A stretch of 42,465 nt of DNA from contig CACMYX010000008.1 in the NCBI GenBank assembly GCA_902618015.1, forward strand, positions 1-42,465, read 5' to 3'. The translations under genes and the position numbers were made by a program. The notes below the pieces were generated by a model, which had not been told where the DNA came from, made no database searches, and worked only from the letters and a program-made list of their open reading frames with translations. This stretch comes from an uncultured Alphaproteobacteria bacterium (GTDB lineage Bacteria > Pseudomonadota > Alphaproteobacteria > HIMB59 > GCA-002718135). Shown one piece after another: positions 1-8,680 of this stretch (the stretch's first letter is position 1; the number at the start of each line of letters is the position of its first letter).

Positions 1-220
1 GCTGACATCGATCACGCATAATAATTTTACTTTGTGGCTCAACATTATTTAAATGCTTTGAGATAGTATTTTGACTTATACCTATATTTAAAGCTTCTTT
101 TTTAATAGCAGAAAGCCAGCTGCTCCACTCATCATCAGTTGGCATTTTTGGTTTTTCACAATCAGTTGAGTAGGCATTAAATGATATAAATAAAAATATT
201 AATACAAACCTAAAAATCAT
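1..220 (-). CDS. Lytic murein transglycosylase, N-terminal fragment (MltB/SLT_2 type)
   Basis: The first 73 residues of a minus-strand gene run off the left edge. Residues 1-18 form a hydrophobic signal peptide (MIFRFVLIFLFISFNAYS), followed at once by TDC. The mature part has the opening pattern of SLT_2/MltB-family lytic transglycosylases: a W..WL..IKKEAL segment, then GIS..TI...L..V.P, then the RDRCQ stretch at the edge. Known family role: cleaving glycan strands of peptidoglycan in the periplasm to give 1,6-anhydromuramyl ends. The catalytic Glu lies beyond the window, so activity cannot be judged. It starts at the ATG at 218-220 and is transcribed away from tRNA-Ser. The fold call rests on this short segment. 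Confidence 0.75.
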   Translation of the reverse strand, partial: MIFRFVLIFLFISFNAYSTDCEKPKMPTDDEWSSWLSAIKKEALNIGISQNTISKHLNNVEPQSKIIMRDRCQ

Positions 221-274
221 TATATAAAATTACCAAAACTATCGTTAATTAGGAAACGATATATACTTAATATT

Positions 275-301
275 TTGACTTTTTTATGTTGAAACTATAG
301 T
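275..301 (+). promoter_or_regulatory. Candidate promoter for tRNA-Ser
   Basis: TTGACT at 275-280 resembles a sigma-70 -35 box and TATAGT at 296-301 a -10 box. The 15-base spacer is shorter than ideal. The predicted transcript would start about 6 bases before the mature tRNA. The rest of the 93-base gap between the transglycosylase and the tRNA shows nothing else. Confidence 0.4.
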
Positions 302-313
302 AAGCATTTAAAC

Positions 314-403
314 GGAGAGATGGCTGAGCGGTTGAAAGCACCGGTCTTGAAAACCGGCAACGGGGCAACTCGTTCGTGAGTTCGAATCTCACTCTCTCCG
401 CCA
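314..403 (+). tRNA. tRNA-Ser(UGA)
   Basis: A 90-base type II tRNA. The acceptor strand GGAGAGA (314-320) pairs with TCTCTCC (393-399), followed by discriminator G and an encoded CCA (401-403). The anticodon stem CCGGT/ACCGG encloses CTTGAAA, so the anticodon is TGA (348-350), reading UCA-type serine codons. The long variable arm expected for tRNA-Ser is present (about 361-377), and the T arm GTGAG-TTCGAAT-CTCAC is intact. Confidence 0.97.
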
Positions 404-421
404 AATTTCCTTTAAAATCTT

Positions 422-443
422 AAAACTAATAAAAATTAGTTTT
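422..443 (+). terminator. Hairpin terminator after tRNA-Ser, overlapping a converging small gene
   Basis: AAAACTAAT at 422-430 pairs perfectly with ATTAGTTTT at 435-443 around an AAAA loop, and the T-run follows directly. It lies 19 bases past the tRNA-Ser CCA end, so it plausibly ends that transcript. The hairpin covers the last codons and stop (436-438) of the minus-strand 38-aa ORF and could work in both directions. The stem is very AT-rich, so stability is modest. Confidence 0.5.
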
Positions 444-552
444 TATCCTCTAGCTTATCAACTCTTTTTTTTAAATCTTGAACTAAAAAATAAATATATA
501 CGATTGGTCCCATTATCATAACACCAACTAAAAAAGCTAAAAATTCAAACAT
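436..552 (-). CDS. Small single-span membrane protein (38 aa), unknown
   Basis: The ORF runs from ATG at 550-552 to TAA at 436-438. The product starts MFEFLAFLVGVMIMGPIVYI, one clear hydrophobic helix of about 23 residues, followed by a short charged tail (QDLKKRVDKLEDKN) with a heptad-like coiled-coil look. A membrane anchor plus short coiled coil is common among small bacterial membrane proteins, but I do not recognise a family. It fills the gap between tRNA-Ser and the sugar dehydrogenase and lies downstream of the latter on the same strand (48 bases), so it may be read through from the mfd operon. The clean hydrophobic/charged layout favours a real gene. Confidence 0.5.
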   Translation of the reverse strand: MFEFLAFLVGVMIMGPIVYIYFLVQDLKKRVDKLEDKN

Positions 553-599
553 ATAATTACTATAAATCAAAAAAAATATTTCTCAAATATATGAAGATA

Positions 600-1697
600 T
601 TATTTTTTTTCAAATTTCCATAGTTTATCTTGAGCTAAAAAGAAAATTTTACCACTTTTTGGATGAATTTTGATATCTCTTATTCTACCTATTTCATTCT
701 TAAAAATAATATTTTCTTCTACATTATCTAAATTTGAAAAATCTAATGATCGTAAAGATTGATCTTTTAATGATGTTACAAGTGCTAGTCCTTTAAATTC
801 TGGAAATTCTTCTCCATCATATATTGTGATTGCACTAACAGCAATTGAAGGTACCCAGTAATGAATTGCTTTTGTATAACCTGGTAACCATTTAGGTCCT
901 ATTTTTGTATTATTATAATTTGTTCCACCCCAACCAAGTATTTTCCATCCATAGTTTTCACCTTTCTTTACTTCACCAATCCAATCACCACCTTTAGCGC
1001 CGTGATTACTGATGTATAGTTTATTATCAAAAGAAGAGATTGCCATTCCTTGAGGATTTCTGACGCCAATTTGAAAAATTTCAGGAAGCCATAAAGGTTG
1101 GTCTTTAAAATGTGGATTATCTTTTGGTACTGAACCATCTAAATTAATTCTAATAATACTCCCTGGATGTTTATCTGCTTCTTGAGCAATCATTCCTTTA
1201 CCCCTCTCGCCTAAAGAAGCAAATAAATAATTATCTTTAATTACTATTCTAGAACCAAAATGATAAGGCGATCTTATTGGGGGCTCAGATCTAAATATAT
1301 TATTAAAATTTAGTTTTTCTCTATTGAATTTTGCTTTTGCAATTGACGTAGATGATGGTCCATATAATTTAAATTCACCTCTTTTCTCAGAGTAGCTAAT
1401 ATAAACGTGATCATCATGATATAAAATTTCCAACAAACCACCTTGGGAGTTTATATCCTCAATAAAACTTAAATTATGTTTTATCTCAAAAATACTTCCA
1501 TTAGTTTGATTAAATAACTTTATTTTACCTGTTTTCTCACTAATCAATATTTCATTTTTATTAATAAATGAAATACTCCAAGGTTGATCTAGACCCTTTT
1601 TTAATATTGATAATTTATGATCATAACTTAAAGAGAAAACATTTTTATTTAATATTAAGAAAATAATTAAAATAGATGAAAATACAAATAATCTCAT
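600..1697 (-). CDS. PQQ-dependent sugar (aldose/sorbosone-type) dehydrogenase, periplasmic
   Basis: 365 aa with a signal peptide (about residues 1-22, hydrophobic core VFSSILIIFLIL). The mature part is a six-bladed beta-propeller of the soluble glucose/sorbosone dehydrogenase (GSDH, YliI/Asd) family. Visible family motifs are QPWSISF near the start, HFGSR, the LGERG...Q..D.HPGSIIRINLDGSVP stretch, RNPQGMA, and HGAKGGDW followed by NYGW. Known chemistry: oxidation of aldoses or related sugar aldehydes with PQQ and Ca2+, passing electrons to the respiratory chain. The usual GPRGGDE motif is GAKGGDW here, so substrate range may differ. Its ATG overlaps the mfd stop by four bases (ATGA), so it is translationally coupled to mfd, an unexpected pairing that probably reflects genome compaction. 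No PQQ biosynthesis genes are in the window. Confidence 0.85.
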   Translation of the reverse strand: MRLFVFSSILIIFLILNKNVFSLSYDHKLSILKKGLDQPWSISFINKNEILISEKTGKIKLFNQTNGSIFEIKHNLSFIEDINSQGGLLEILYHDDHVYISYSEKRGEFKLYGPSSTSIAKAKFNREKLNFNNIFRSEPPIRSPYHFGSRIVIKDNYLFASLGERGKGMIAQEADKHPGSIIRINLDGSVPKDNPHFKDQPLWLPEIFQIGVRNPQGMAISSFDNKLYISNHGAKGGDWIGEVKKGENYGWKILGWGGTNYNNTKIGPKWLPGYTKAIHYWVPSIAVSAITIYDGEEFPEFKGLALVTSLKDQSLRSLDFSNLDNVEENIIFKNEIGRIRDIKIHPKSGKIFFLAQDKLWKFEKK

Positions 1698-4600
1698 ATT
1701 ATTGAATTAATAATTTTTTTTGATAATTCAAATCTATCACCAATTAAATTACCGCCAAATTCATAAAATATTTTTTGATCCGGTCTTAATATTAGAGAAT
1801 TTTCATTAGATAATGAAAGTTCTAATAATTTTTCTGGATTTTTTGGTTTATTTTGAAAAAAACTGATTAATATACCTTTTCTGCTAAACTCAAATTTTTC
1901 AATATTATTTTTTAAACAAATAATTTTAATTTCTACTAATTTTAATAAATTAATTAATTGAATAGGCAATTTTCCAAATCTGTCTATTAATTCTACTTTT
2001 ATATCTTCAATTTCTTTATTATTATTTATATTTGATATTCTTTTATAAATGGACAATCTTAGATCAACATCATTTATAAAATCTTCAGGTATATAAATTT
2101 CAACAGGGATCTTTATAATTGGTTGAAAGTTATCTTTTTTAACAAAGTCAGAATTAATTTTACTTTTTTGTATATTTATCTCTTCTTCAAGCATTTGATG
2201 ATAAAGTTCTGTACCAATTTCTTTTATGAAACCACTCTGTTCTTCTCCAATAATAGAACCGCCACCTCGAAGATCTAAATCTTGAGATGCGATATTAAAA
2301 CCTGCTCCAAGATGGTCGGAAGAATTAATTATAGATAATCTTTTTCTACCATTATCTTTTAATTCATTTTCTTTGTATGTAATATAAGCATATCCACGTT
2401 TAGAAGATCTACCTACTCTCCCTTTCAATTGATATAGAGCTGCTAAAGAAAAAATGTTGGATCGGTAAACTATAATTGTATTTACATGAGGTAAATCCAA
2501 ACCATTTTCAATAATATTTGTGCTTAACATTAAAGGGACTTCTTGATTATAGAATTTTGATATTCTACTTTCTAATAATTTAGGACTAAGTTGACCGTGA
2601 GTGATTACATATTTTATTTCTGGTAAATTATCATTTAAAAATTGTTCGACGAAAGGTAAATCTTTTTTTCTTGGCACAACAAAGTAAACACCATTTTTTC
2701 TTCCATATATCTCTCTTTTTATAGCTTCTGTGATAGTCAAAGAATCAAAGGGTGAAACATATGTTCTAACTGCCATTCTTTCATACGGTGCTGTAAGAAT
2801 TAGACTTAGATCTCTTATTCCTGAAAGTGACATACTTAAAGTTCTTGGAATAGGTGTAGCACTAAGTGAGATACAGTGAGCTTTTGGTGCAATTTCTTTA
2901 AATTTTTCTTTTTGAATTGTGCCTAGTTTTTGCTCTTCATCGTAAACTATTAGACCAAGCCTTTTAAATATTAATTTATCATTTAATAGAGCATGAGTAC
3001 CAACTAATACATCAATATTACCAGTATTGCATTTTTCAAATATTTCTTTTTTATCTTTTATTGATACTAATCTAGAGATTTCCGCAATATTAATACCAAA
3101 TATAGATAATCTTTTTTTAAAATTAATAAAATGCTGTCTAGATAAAATTGTAGTTGGAACTAAAACTACAGATTGTAAATTTGATTTTGCTACTAAAAAA
3201 ATAGCTCTCAAAATTACTTCAGTTTTACCAAATGCAACATCGCCTACTATTAATCTATCAGATGGTATCATCTTGGAAAAATCATTAATAACATCTTGAA
3301 TTGCATTTAATTGATCATCAGTTTCAACATATGGGAAAGTGCTAACAAATTTATCGTATTCAGAAATATTCGTATTTATTTCATAAGATTGAGATTGAAG
3401 TCTCTTAGAAGCTATTGAAATAAGTTTTTTTGCAGCATCTCTAATTTTCTTTTTTGCATCTGCTTTTCTTTTTTGCCAATGTGAAGCACCAAGTTTATCT
3501 AGAATTATGTTTCCATCAGTATCATCACTGTATTTTGATACATAGCTTAAATTTTCAACTGGTAAAAAAAGTTTTTGATTTTCAAAAAATTCTAATTCTA
3601 AACATTCATGAATTGAATCATTTAATTCAATCTTTCTTATATTATTAAATTTACAGAGACCGTATTCAGAATGGACCAGAATAGAATCAATTGATAACTT
3701 ATTTAATTCTTCAAAAAATATTGTTTGTTTGCGTGATTTAGATATTTGCGTATTAAAAAAATAACCAAATAAGGATTTTTCATTAATAAAAATATATTTA
3801 TTAAATTTTAATGAGTCATCAATATCAAGAATAGTTAAAAGAACATTATCTGAAAGTGAATGATTAAAGTTTGTTACATCATTTAAATTTAAGTTTAAAT
3901 TATTTTGTAATATTTTAGATACTCTTTCTAAACTTCCTTTACTGCGGCAACATATATAAATTATATTTTCTTTAGAGTTAGTAATGAAAAATTGATTTAT
4001 AAAATTAAAATCTATTTCTTTTTTAATAGATGATAAATTATGAACAATATTTACATCAATATTAATATGATTATTTTTATCAAATGTATTAAAGTAAAAA
4101 TGTTCATTGCTATCTAAATATTTTTTTAAAATTTCTTTGTTCAAGTAAAAATATTTAGGTGAAAGAAAAAAATTTTCTTTATTATTTTTTCTAGCTAAAT
4201 AAAAATCATTTATATTTTCTAATCTATTTTCAAATATATTTTTAAATTCATCATTTAGTAATATTGTGTATTCTTCAATATAATCAAACAATGTTTCTAG
4301 ATTATCATAAAATAAAGGTAAGAATTGCTCGCCACCAGATGGTATTATTTTTTCAGAAAAAAGATTATAGACTTGACTCTGCCTATACTCTGGAAATATT
4401 TCCCTAAAATTTTTTCTAAATTGATTCAGATTATCTTCATTAAGTATTAATTCATTAACAATACTAAACTCCAATTCACTATTTATTTCTTTTAATCTTT
4501 TTTGAGTAATAGGATCAAATTCAAAAATTGAGTCTATTTCTTCATCAAAAAAATCTATTCTTATTGGTTGAGATCTATCATTTGGAAAAATATCTAAAAT

Positions 4601-5071
4601 TGAACCTCTAACAGAAAATTCTGATTTATCACGTACTAAAGAAGTTCTTTGGAAGCCTAAAAGCACAAGGTTATTGATAAGATCTTCTAATTTAAATTTT
4701 TGTTTTTTTGAAATTTTAAAAAATTGTGAATTAGTAATTGATCTAGGGATTATTTTTTGTGTTATTGAATTAATCGTAGTGAGTATTATTCTTTTTGCTT
4801 TAGAATTAGATAAAATTTTAAGTGTTTTTAATCTTTCGATTTGAACTTCTTTTGAAGGAGAGACATTATCATAGGGTATTTGATCCCAAGATTTAAATAA
4901 TAAAATTTCAACATCAGGTAATAACCATTTAATTTTATGTTCCATAGATGAGATTTCCCTCTCATCTTTTCCAATGTATAAAATTGATTTATTGGAATTT
5001 TGATAGAACTGCGAAATGAAGAAGGGTTCAACATTATGAATTGATGGACCGATAGTATTTTTATTCTTCAT
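1694..5071 (-). CDS. mfd: Transcription-repair coupling factor Mfd
   Basis: 1125 aa, full length for the family. Order: a UvrB-like N-terminal module (about 1-350), an RNA-polymerase-interacting CarD-like domain (about 460-520, VHSEYGLCKF then LFLPVENL), then the RecG-like translocase. Motor motifs are GDVAFGKTEV (Walker A), YDEEQ (motif II with Gln, as I recall from other alphaproteobacteria), LSATPIPRTL, NIIENGLDLP and QLKGRVGR. A C-terminal TRCF domain follows. Known role: removing RNA polymerase stalled at lesions and recruiting UvrA, which is also in this window. The ATG at 5069-5071 lies inside the end of sdhE (11-base overlap), and the stop overlaps the sugar dehydrogenase start. Confidence 0.97.
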   Translation of the reverse strand: MKNKNTIGPSIHNVEPFFISQFYQNSNKSILYIGKDEREISSMEHKIKWLLPDVEILLFKSWDQIPYDNVSPSKEVQIERLKTLKILSNSKAKRIILTTINSITQKIIPRSITNSQFFKISKKQKFKLEDLINNLVLLGFQRTSLVRDKSEFSVRGSILDIFPNDRSQPIRIDFFDEEIDSIFEFDPITQKRLKEINSELEFSIVNELILNEDNLNQFRKNFREIFPEYRQSQVYNLFSEKIIPSGGEQFLPLFYDNLETLFDYIEEYTILLNDEFKNIFENRLENINDFYLARKNNKENFFLSPKYFYLNKEILKKYLDSNEHFYFNTFDKNNHINIDVNIVHNLSSIKKEIDFNFINQFFITNSKENIIYICCRSKGSLERVSKILQNNLNLNLNDVTNFNHSLSDNVLLTILDIDDSLKFNKYIFINEKSLFGYFFNTQISKSRKQTIFFEELNKLSIDSILVHSEYGLCKFNNIRKIELNDSIHECLELEFFENQKLFLPVENLSYVSKYSDDTDGNIILDKLGASHWQKRKADAKKKIRDAAKKLISIASKRLQSQSYEINTNISEYDKFVSTFPYVETDDQLNAIQDVINDFSKMIPSDRLIVGDVAFGKTEVILRAIFLVAKSNLQSVVLVPTTILSRQHFINFKKRLSIFGINIAEISRLVSIKDKKEIFEKCNTGNIDVLVGTHALLNDKLIFKRLGLIVYDEEQKLGTIQKEKFKEIAPKAHCISLSATPIPRTLSMSLSGIRDLSLILTAPYERMAVRTYVSPFDSLTITEAIKREIYGRKNGVYFVVPRKKDLPFVEQFLNDNLPEIKYVITHGQLSPKLLESRISKFYNQEVPLMLSTNIIENGLDLPHVNTIIVYRSNIFSLAALYQLKGRVGRSSKRGYAYITYKENELKDNGRKRLSIINSSDHLGAGFNIASQDLDLRGGGSIIGEEQSGFIKEIGTELYHQMLEEEINIQKSKINSDFVKKDNFQPIIKIPVEIYIPEDFINDVDLRLSIYKRISNINNNKEIEDIKVELIDRFGKLPIQLINLLKLVEIKIICLKNNIEKFEFSRKGILISFFQNKPKNPEKLLELSLSNENSLILRPDQKIFYEFGGNLIGDRFELSKKIINSII

Positions 5072-5309
5072 TAAGTATTTTATTAAATATTAACTTAAAT
5101 TCTAATGGAATATTTACCTTAGAAGTGAGAAAATCATAAATCTCATTATCGGAGAATTTATTAAATATCGATTTAATATCCTCAAGATCTTTTTCACTAA
5201 ATTTATCTAACTGATTTATAAAATATCTTTTGTATAAAATATCTGTCTCTTTTGTTCCAGAGTAAGAAACCCTATATTTTATGGTTTTTTTAAGTGAATT
5301 GAATGACAT
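5061..5309 (-). CDS. sdhE: Succinate dehydrogenase assembly factor SdhE (DUF339/YgfY family)
   Basis: 82 aa, typical length for this small helical family, which promotes covalent attachment of FAD to SdhA in the cytoplasm. The family signature RGxxExD appears here as SGTKETD (about residues 17-23): Gly, Glu and Asp are kept but the leading Arg is Ser. The C-terminal helices (LDKFSEKDLEDI...F..LLDxxDxxIYDFL-like) fit the fold. It is first in an sdhE-mfd-sugar dehydrogenase run and is divergent from recG (43 bases between starts), an arrangement I know from other alphaproteobacteria, which supports the call despite low similarity. Confidence 0.85.
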   Translation of the reverse strand: MSFNSLKKTIKYRVSYSGTKETDILYKRYFINQLDKFSEKDLEDIKSIFNKFSDNEIYDFLTSKVNIPLEFKLIFNKILNEE

Positions 5310-5352
5310 AAAAATTGAATATAGAATATAGTTTATAATTTTATAAAAATCT

Positions 5353-7434
5353 ATGAGACCAGAAAAATTAAATTACATATTATCTTCAATATCTTCTCTC
5401 AAAGGAGTTGGTCCAAAATTAGAACAAATTATTAATAAATTAGGTATTTATAAAAATATTCATTTTATTTGGAACATACCAAATAACATTCTGGAAAGAA
5501 AATTCTATGAAAATATTCATGATGCAGAAATTAATTCTTTAGTAACATTAAATCTAAAAATAATTAAACATGAACCATCAAGATTTAAAAGACAACCATA
5601 CAAAATTAAATGCATATGTGGAGATACAAATGTTGATTTAGTATATTTTAATGCAAGACATCCTATGTTGAGACAAATGCTTCCAACAAATGAAAATAGA
5701 TTAATATCTGGAAAATTAGAATATTTTAGAAACACATTTCAAATTACGCACCCTAGTCATGTAAGTGCTTTAAACAATAATAAAATAATCAAAAGTAAAG
5801 AGGCAGTTTATAGTTTAACTAGTGGCCTCAATCAAAAAATAATGAATAAATTAACTGCTGAAATATTAAATAATTTACCAAATTTTAATGAGTGGATAGA
5901 AACTTCAATATTAAATAAATATAAATTTAAAAGATGGAATGAAGTAGTTAAAAATCTTCATAACCCAAGTGATAATAATATAAAAAATAAAAATCTACTT
6001 AGAAGAAGGCTAGCATTTGATGAATTATTATCACATCAATTAGCTATAGGCATTATGAGAAATTTTAATCAAAAGAAAAAAGGTCTTAAAATTGCTAGTG
6101 AAAATAAAACATTAAATAAATTTTATAGTAATTTAGATTTTCAACTAACAAATTCACAAAATAATGTAATCAAAGAAATTCTTCAGGACCTAGCGAGTTC
6201 TAATCAAATGATCAGATTGTTGCAAGGAGATGTTGGTTCTGGAAAAACTATTGTAGCTTTAATATCAATGATAAAAGTATTTGAAAGTAATTTTCAATCT
6301 GCTTTAATGGTGCCTACTACAATTCTTGCATTTCAGCATTACGAAAATATTTTAAATTTATTAAAAGATTCAAAGATAAATGTGCTTGTTCTTACAGGAA
6401 AGGATAAGGGTAAGGAAAGGAAAGAAAAATTAGATCAAATTGCAAAGGGAAAAGCAGATATTATAATTGGAACACATGCTTTAATACAAAATACTGTAAA
6501 ATTTAATAATTTAGGTTTGGCAGTTATTGATGAGCAACATAGATTTGGAGTTTATCAAAGAATGGTATTTAATCATAAAAATCATAAACCAAATATTTTA
6601 GTAATGAGTGCAACTCCCATTCCAAGAACATTAACTTTAGCAGCATATGGAGATATGAAAGAGAGTAAATTAATTGAAAAACCTTTAGGTCGTAAACCAA
6701 TTATTACTAGCTCTTTGTCATTAAAAAAAGAAAATCAACTTATTGATAGAATAAACGAAAAAATTAAAAATTCGTCTTCTAAATTTTACTGGGTATGCCC
6801 TTTAATAGAAGAATCTGAAGAATTGGATCTAAAAGCTGCAGAGGAAAGATACAAAATTTTAAAAAAATATTTCAAAAATAAAGTTCTTTTGATGCATGGA
6901 CGTTTAAGCGAAATAGAAAAAGAAGAAATAATGATAAAGTTTAAAAATGAGGATTATAAAATTTTAGTTTCAACAACAGTTATTGAAGTTGGTGTAGATA
7001 TTCCTTCTGCAACCACAATTGTCATTGAACATGCAGAAAGATTCGGTTTAGCTCAACTTCATCAGTTGAGAGGTCGTGTTGGAAGAAATGATATTCAATC
7101 ATATTGCATACTTTTACATAAAGATAATATTGGGGAAATTTCAAAACAAAGAATTGATATAATGAAGCAAACAAATGATGGTTTTAAAATCGCTGAAGAG
7201 GATCTAAAAATAAGAGGTCCAGGAGAAATTTTAGGAAAAAAACAATCTGGTAGCCCATCTTTTTATGTAGCTGACCTTAGTTTTGATTACGATCTATTAG
7301 AAGATGCTAAAATTATGGTAGAAGATATATTATCCAAAAATCCAAAATTAGAAAACATAGAAGGAGAAAATCTTCGAAACTTATTGTATCTTCAAGAAAG
7401 AGATGTAGCAATTTTAACACTAACTGCTGGATAA
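5353..7434 (+). CDS. recG: ATP-dependent DNA helicase RecG
   Basis: 693 aa, normal length. The N-terminal wedge (OB-fold) domain spans about residues 1-200 (LKGVGPKLEQ near the start). The SF2 helicase core follows: GDVGSGKTIVAL (Walker A), VPTTILAFQHY, GTHAL, DEQHRFG (motif II), SATPIPRTL, and the second lobe with STTVIEVGVDIP and QLRGRVGRN. The C-terminal wedge-contact region has RGPGEILGKKQSG, diagnostic of RecG. Known role: remodelling stalled forks and branch migration. It starts at ATG 5353 on the opposite strand to sdhE, and the YkgJ-family gene begins five bases after its stop, implying co-transcription. Confidence 0.97.
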   Translation: MRPEKLNYILSSISSLKGVGPKLEQIINKLGIYKNIHFIWNIPNNILERKFYENIHDAEINSLVTLNLKIIKHEPSRFKRQPYKIKCICGDTNVDLVYFNARHPMLRQMLPTNENRLISGKLEYFRNTFQITHPSHVSALNNNKIIKSKEAVYSLTSGLNQKIMNKLTAEILNNLPNFNEWIETSILNKYKFKRWNEVVKNLHNPSDNNIKNKNLLRRRLAFDELLSHQLAIGIMRNFNQKKKGLKIASENKTLNKFYSNLDFQLTNSQNNVIKEILQDLASSNQMIRLLQGDVGSGKTIVALISMIKVFESNFQSALMVPTTILAFQHYENILNLLKDSKINVLVLTGKDKGKERKEKLDQIAKGKADIIIGTHALIQNTVKFNNLGLAVIDEQHRFGVYQRMVFNHKNHKPNILVMSATPIPRTLTLAAYGDMKESKLIEKPLGRKPIITSSLSLKKENQLIDRINEKIKNSSSKFYWVCPLIEESEELDLKAAEERYKILKKYFKNKVLLMHGRLSEIEKEEIMIKFKNEDYKILVSTTVIEVGVDIPSATTIVIEHAERFGLAQLHQLRGRVGRNDIQSYCILLHKDNIGEISKQRIDIMKQTNDGFKIAEEDLKIRGPGEILGKKQSGSPSFYVADLSFDYDLLEDAKIMVEDILSKNPKLENIEGENLRNLLYLQERDVAILTLTAG

Positions 7435-7439
7435 TAATT

Positions 7440-7877
7440 ATGGATATAGAAAAAGGTATTAGATTTGAATGCCAGGGTTCTGGAAATTGTTGTGTTTCAA
7501 GAGGTAACTATGGTTTTGTTTATTTAAGTAAAAAAGATATTAAAAAATTGTCAAATGGATTTAAAATAACAGAACAAAACTTTGTAAAAAACTATTGTCA
7601 AAAAACTGATGGTTTCATTCACTTAAAGGAACTAAAAAAAAATAATGGAAATTGCATATTTTTGAAAGATAACAAATGCACCGTTTATAAGTCAAGACCC
7701 ATACAATGTAGAACTTGGCCTTTTTGGCCTGAAAATATGAATACAAAAACTTGGAATAACGATATTGCTAAAAATTGCCCTGGTGTAGGTAAAGGTAAAG
7801 TAAAAACAAAGAAAGAAATTTTAAAGCAAGTACAAATTGATTATGAAAACGAATTAAATATTAGGAATAAAAATTAA
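7440..7877 (+). CDS. YkgJ/Fli-B-type cysteine-cluster protein (putative zinc- or iron-binding)
   Basis: 145 aa. A Cys-rich pattern typical of the YkgJ (CxxCxxxCC) family is visible: FECQGSGNCC near residues 9-18, then NCIFLKDNKC, YKSRPIQCRTWPFWP and a final NCPG. The family is annotated as metal-binding, and biochemical function is mostly unknown. The CRTWPFWP stretch is strongly conserved in alphaproteobacterial members as I recall them. There is no signal peptide, so it is probably cytoplasmic. It follows recG by five bases, and its TAA shares the TTAA at 7874-7877 with the converging 60-aa gene. Confidence 0.8.
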   Translation: MDIEKGIRFECQGSGNCCVSRGNYGFVYLSKKDIKKLSNGFKITEQNFVKNYCQKTDGFIHLKELKKNNGNCIFLKDNKCTVYKSRPIQCRTWPFWPENMNTKTWNNDIAKNCPGVGKGKVKTKKEILKQVQIDYENELNIRNKN

Positions 7878-8056
7878 CCGTCAGACTCAAATTCCATTTC
7901 TTTAAAATACCCAATATATTTATTAGTCTTTTTCTTAAGTAATATTTTTATTGTTGTTCCTTCAAGAACTACTTCAAGAATGTTGTCGTTTTTTCTTAAA
8001 ATATCGCAGTTTTTCTCAATACCAGATAAAATATTTTTTATTTTTGCTTTCTTCAT
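7874..8056 (-). CDS. Hypothetical protein, 60 aa
   Basis: The ORF runs from ATG at 8054-8056 to TAA at 7874-7876, filling the space between the YkgJ-family gene and tRNA-Lys. The product is Lys/Ile-rich and has alternating polar/hydrophobic stretches consistent with a helix followed by beta strands (ILEVVLEGTTIKILL, then KYIGYFKEMEFESDG). It has no signal peptide, Cys cluster or recognised motif. It is co-directional with tRNA-Lys and starts only six bases after the tRNA 3' end, so its mRNA would have to be cut from a shared precursor or use a promoter within the tRNA. Function unknown. Confidence 0.5.
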   Translation of the reverse strand: MKKAKIKNILSGIEKNCDILRKNDNILEVVLEGTTIKILLKKKTNKYIGYFKEMEFESDG

Positions 8057-8062
8057 TTTGGA

Positions 8063-8138
<76 letters not shown>

Positions 8139-8151
8139 ATCGAATGTGTAT

Positions 8152-8180
8152 TTTATATAGTTCAAATATTGTAAGCGCAA
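8152..8180 (-). promoter_or_regulatory. Candidate promoter for tRNA-Lys
   Basis: On the minus strand, TTGCGC (8180-8175) and TATAAA (8157-8152) are separated by exactly 17 bases. The -10 box ends 13 bases before the first tRNA base. Spacing and position fit a sigma-70-type promoter for the tRNA, just downstream of the coaD stop. Confidence 0.5.
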
Positions 8181-8188
8181 GTGATTAA

Positions 8189-8680
8189 CTAAGAGTTTTT
8201 TTTATTAAGTTGTTCTAAAGTATTTTTAGAAACAAATTTTGAAACATCCCCACCTAGTTTGTGGACTTCTTTAACAAAATTTGATGAAATGAATGAGTTT
8301 TTTTCAGAAGTCATAAGAAATATTGTCTCAATATCAGGATTAAGTTGGTAGTTCATACCTGTCATTTGAAATTCGTACTCAAAATCTGATACTGCTCTTA
8401 AACCGCGTATTATACATGTGGCATTTTGATCTTTAGCAAATGTTGTAAGCAATCCTGATAATTCCATAACATTAATTTTTGAATTAAATTCATTTAGATT
8501 ACTAATATCACTGTTGATGATGCTAATTCTTTCTTGAACACTAAACAATGAATCTTTATTAATATTGTTAGCAACTGCTATTACTAGATTATCTACTATT
8601 CTTAATGATCTTTTAATTATGTCCATATGCCCTGCAGTCATGGGGTCAAAAGTGCCTGGATATATTCCAATTTTATTCAT
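8189..8680 (-). CDS. coaD: Phosphopantetheine adenylyltransferase CoaD
   Basis: 163 aa, the usual size. It catalyses 4'-phosphopantetheine + ATP to dephospho-CoA, the penultimate step of CoA synthesis. The nucleotidyltransferase signature [10 protein letters not shown] (HxGH motif, with TAGH in place of the common TNGH) lies near residues 8-17. [17 protein letters not shown] and the C-terminal SSNFVKEV...GGDVSKFV are characteristic. A longer frame extends upstream into gyrA, but homology begins at NKIGIYPG, so I place the start at the second of two tandem ATGs (8680; the other is 8683). The start overlaps the gyrA stop (8673-8675), suggesting coupling to gyrA. Confidence 0.95.
   Translation of the reverse strand: MNKIGIYPGTFDPMTAGHMDIIKRSLRIVDNLVIAVANNINKDSLFSVQERISIINSDISNLNEFNSKINVMELSGLLTTFAKDQNATCIIRGLRAVSDFEYEFQMTGMNYQLNPDIETIFLMTSEKNSFISSNFVKEVHKLGGDVSKFVSKNTLEQLNKKNS

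Noticed and set aside
3027..3648. Plus-strand ORFs inside mfd
   Set aside because: Shadows of the mfd reading frame with no motifs, no ribosome binding site and skewed composition. The same applies to other antisense ORFs inside gyrA, recG, secD, psuG and others.
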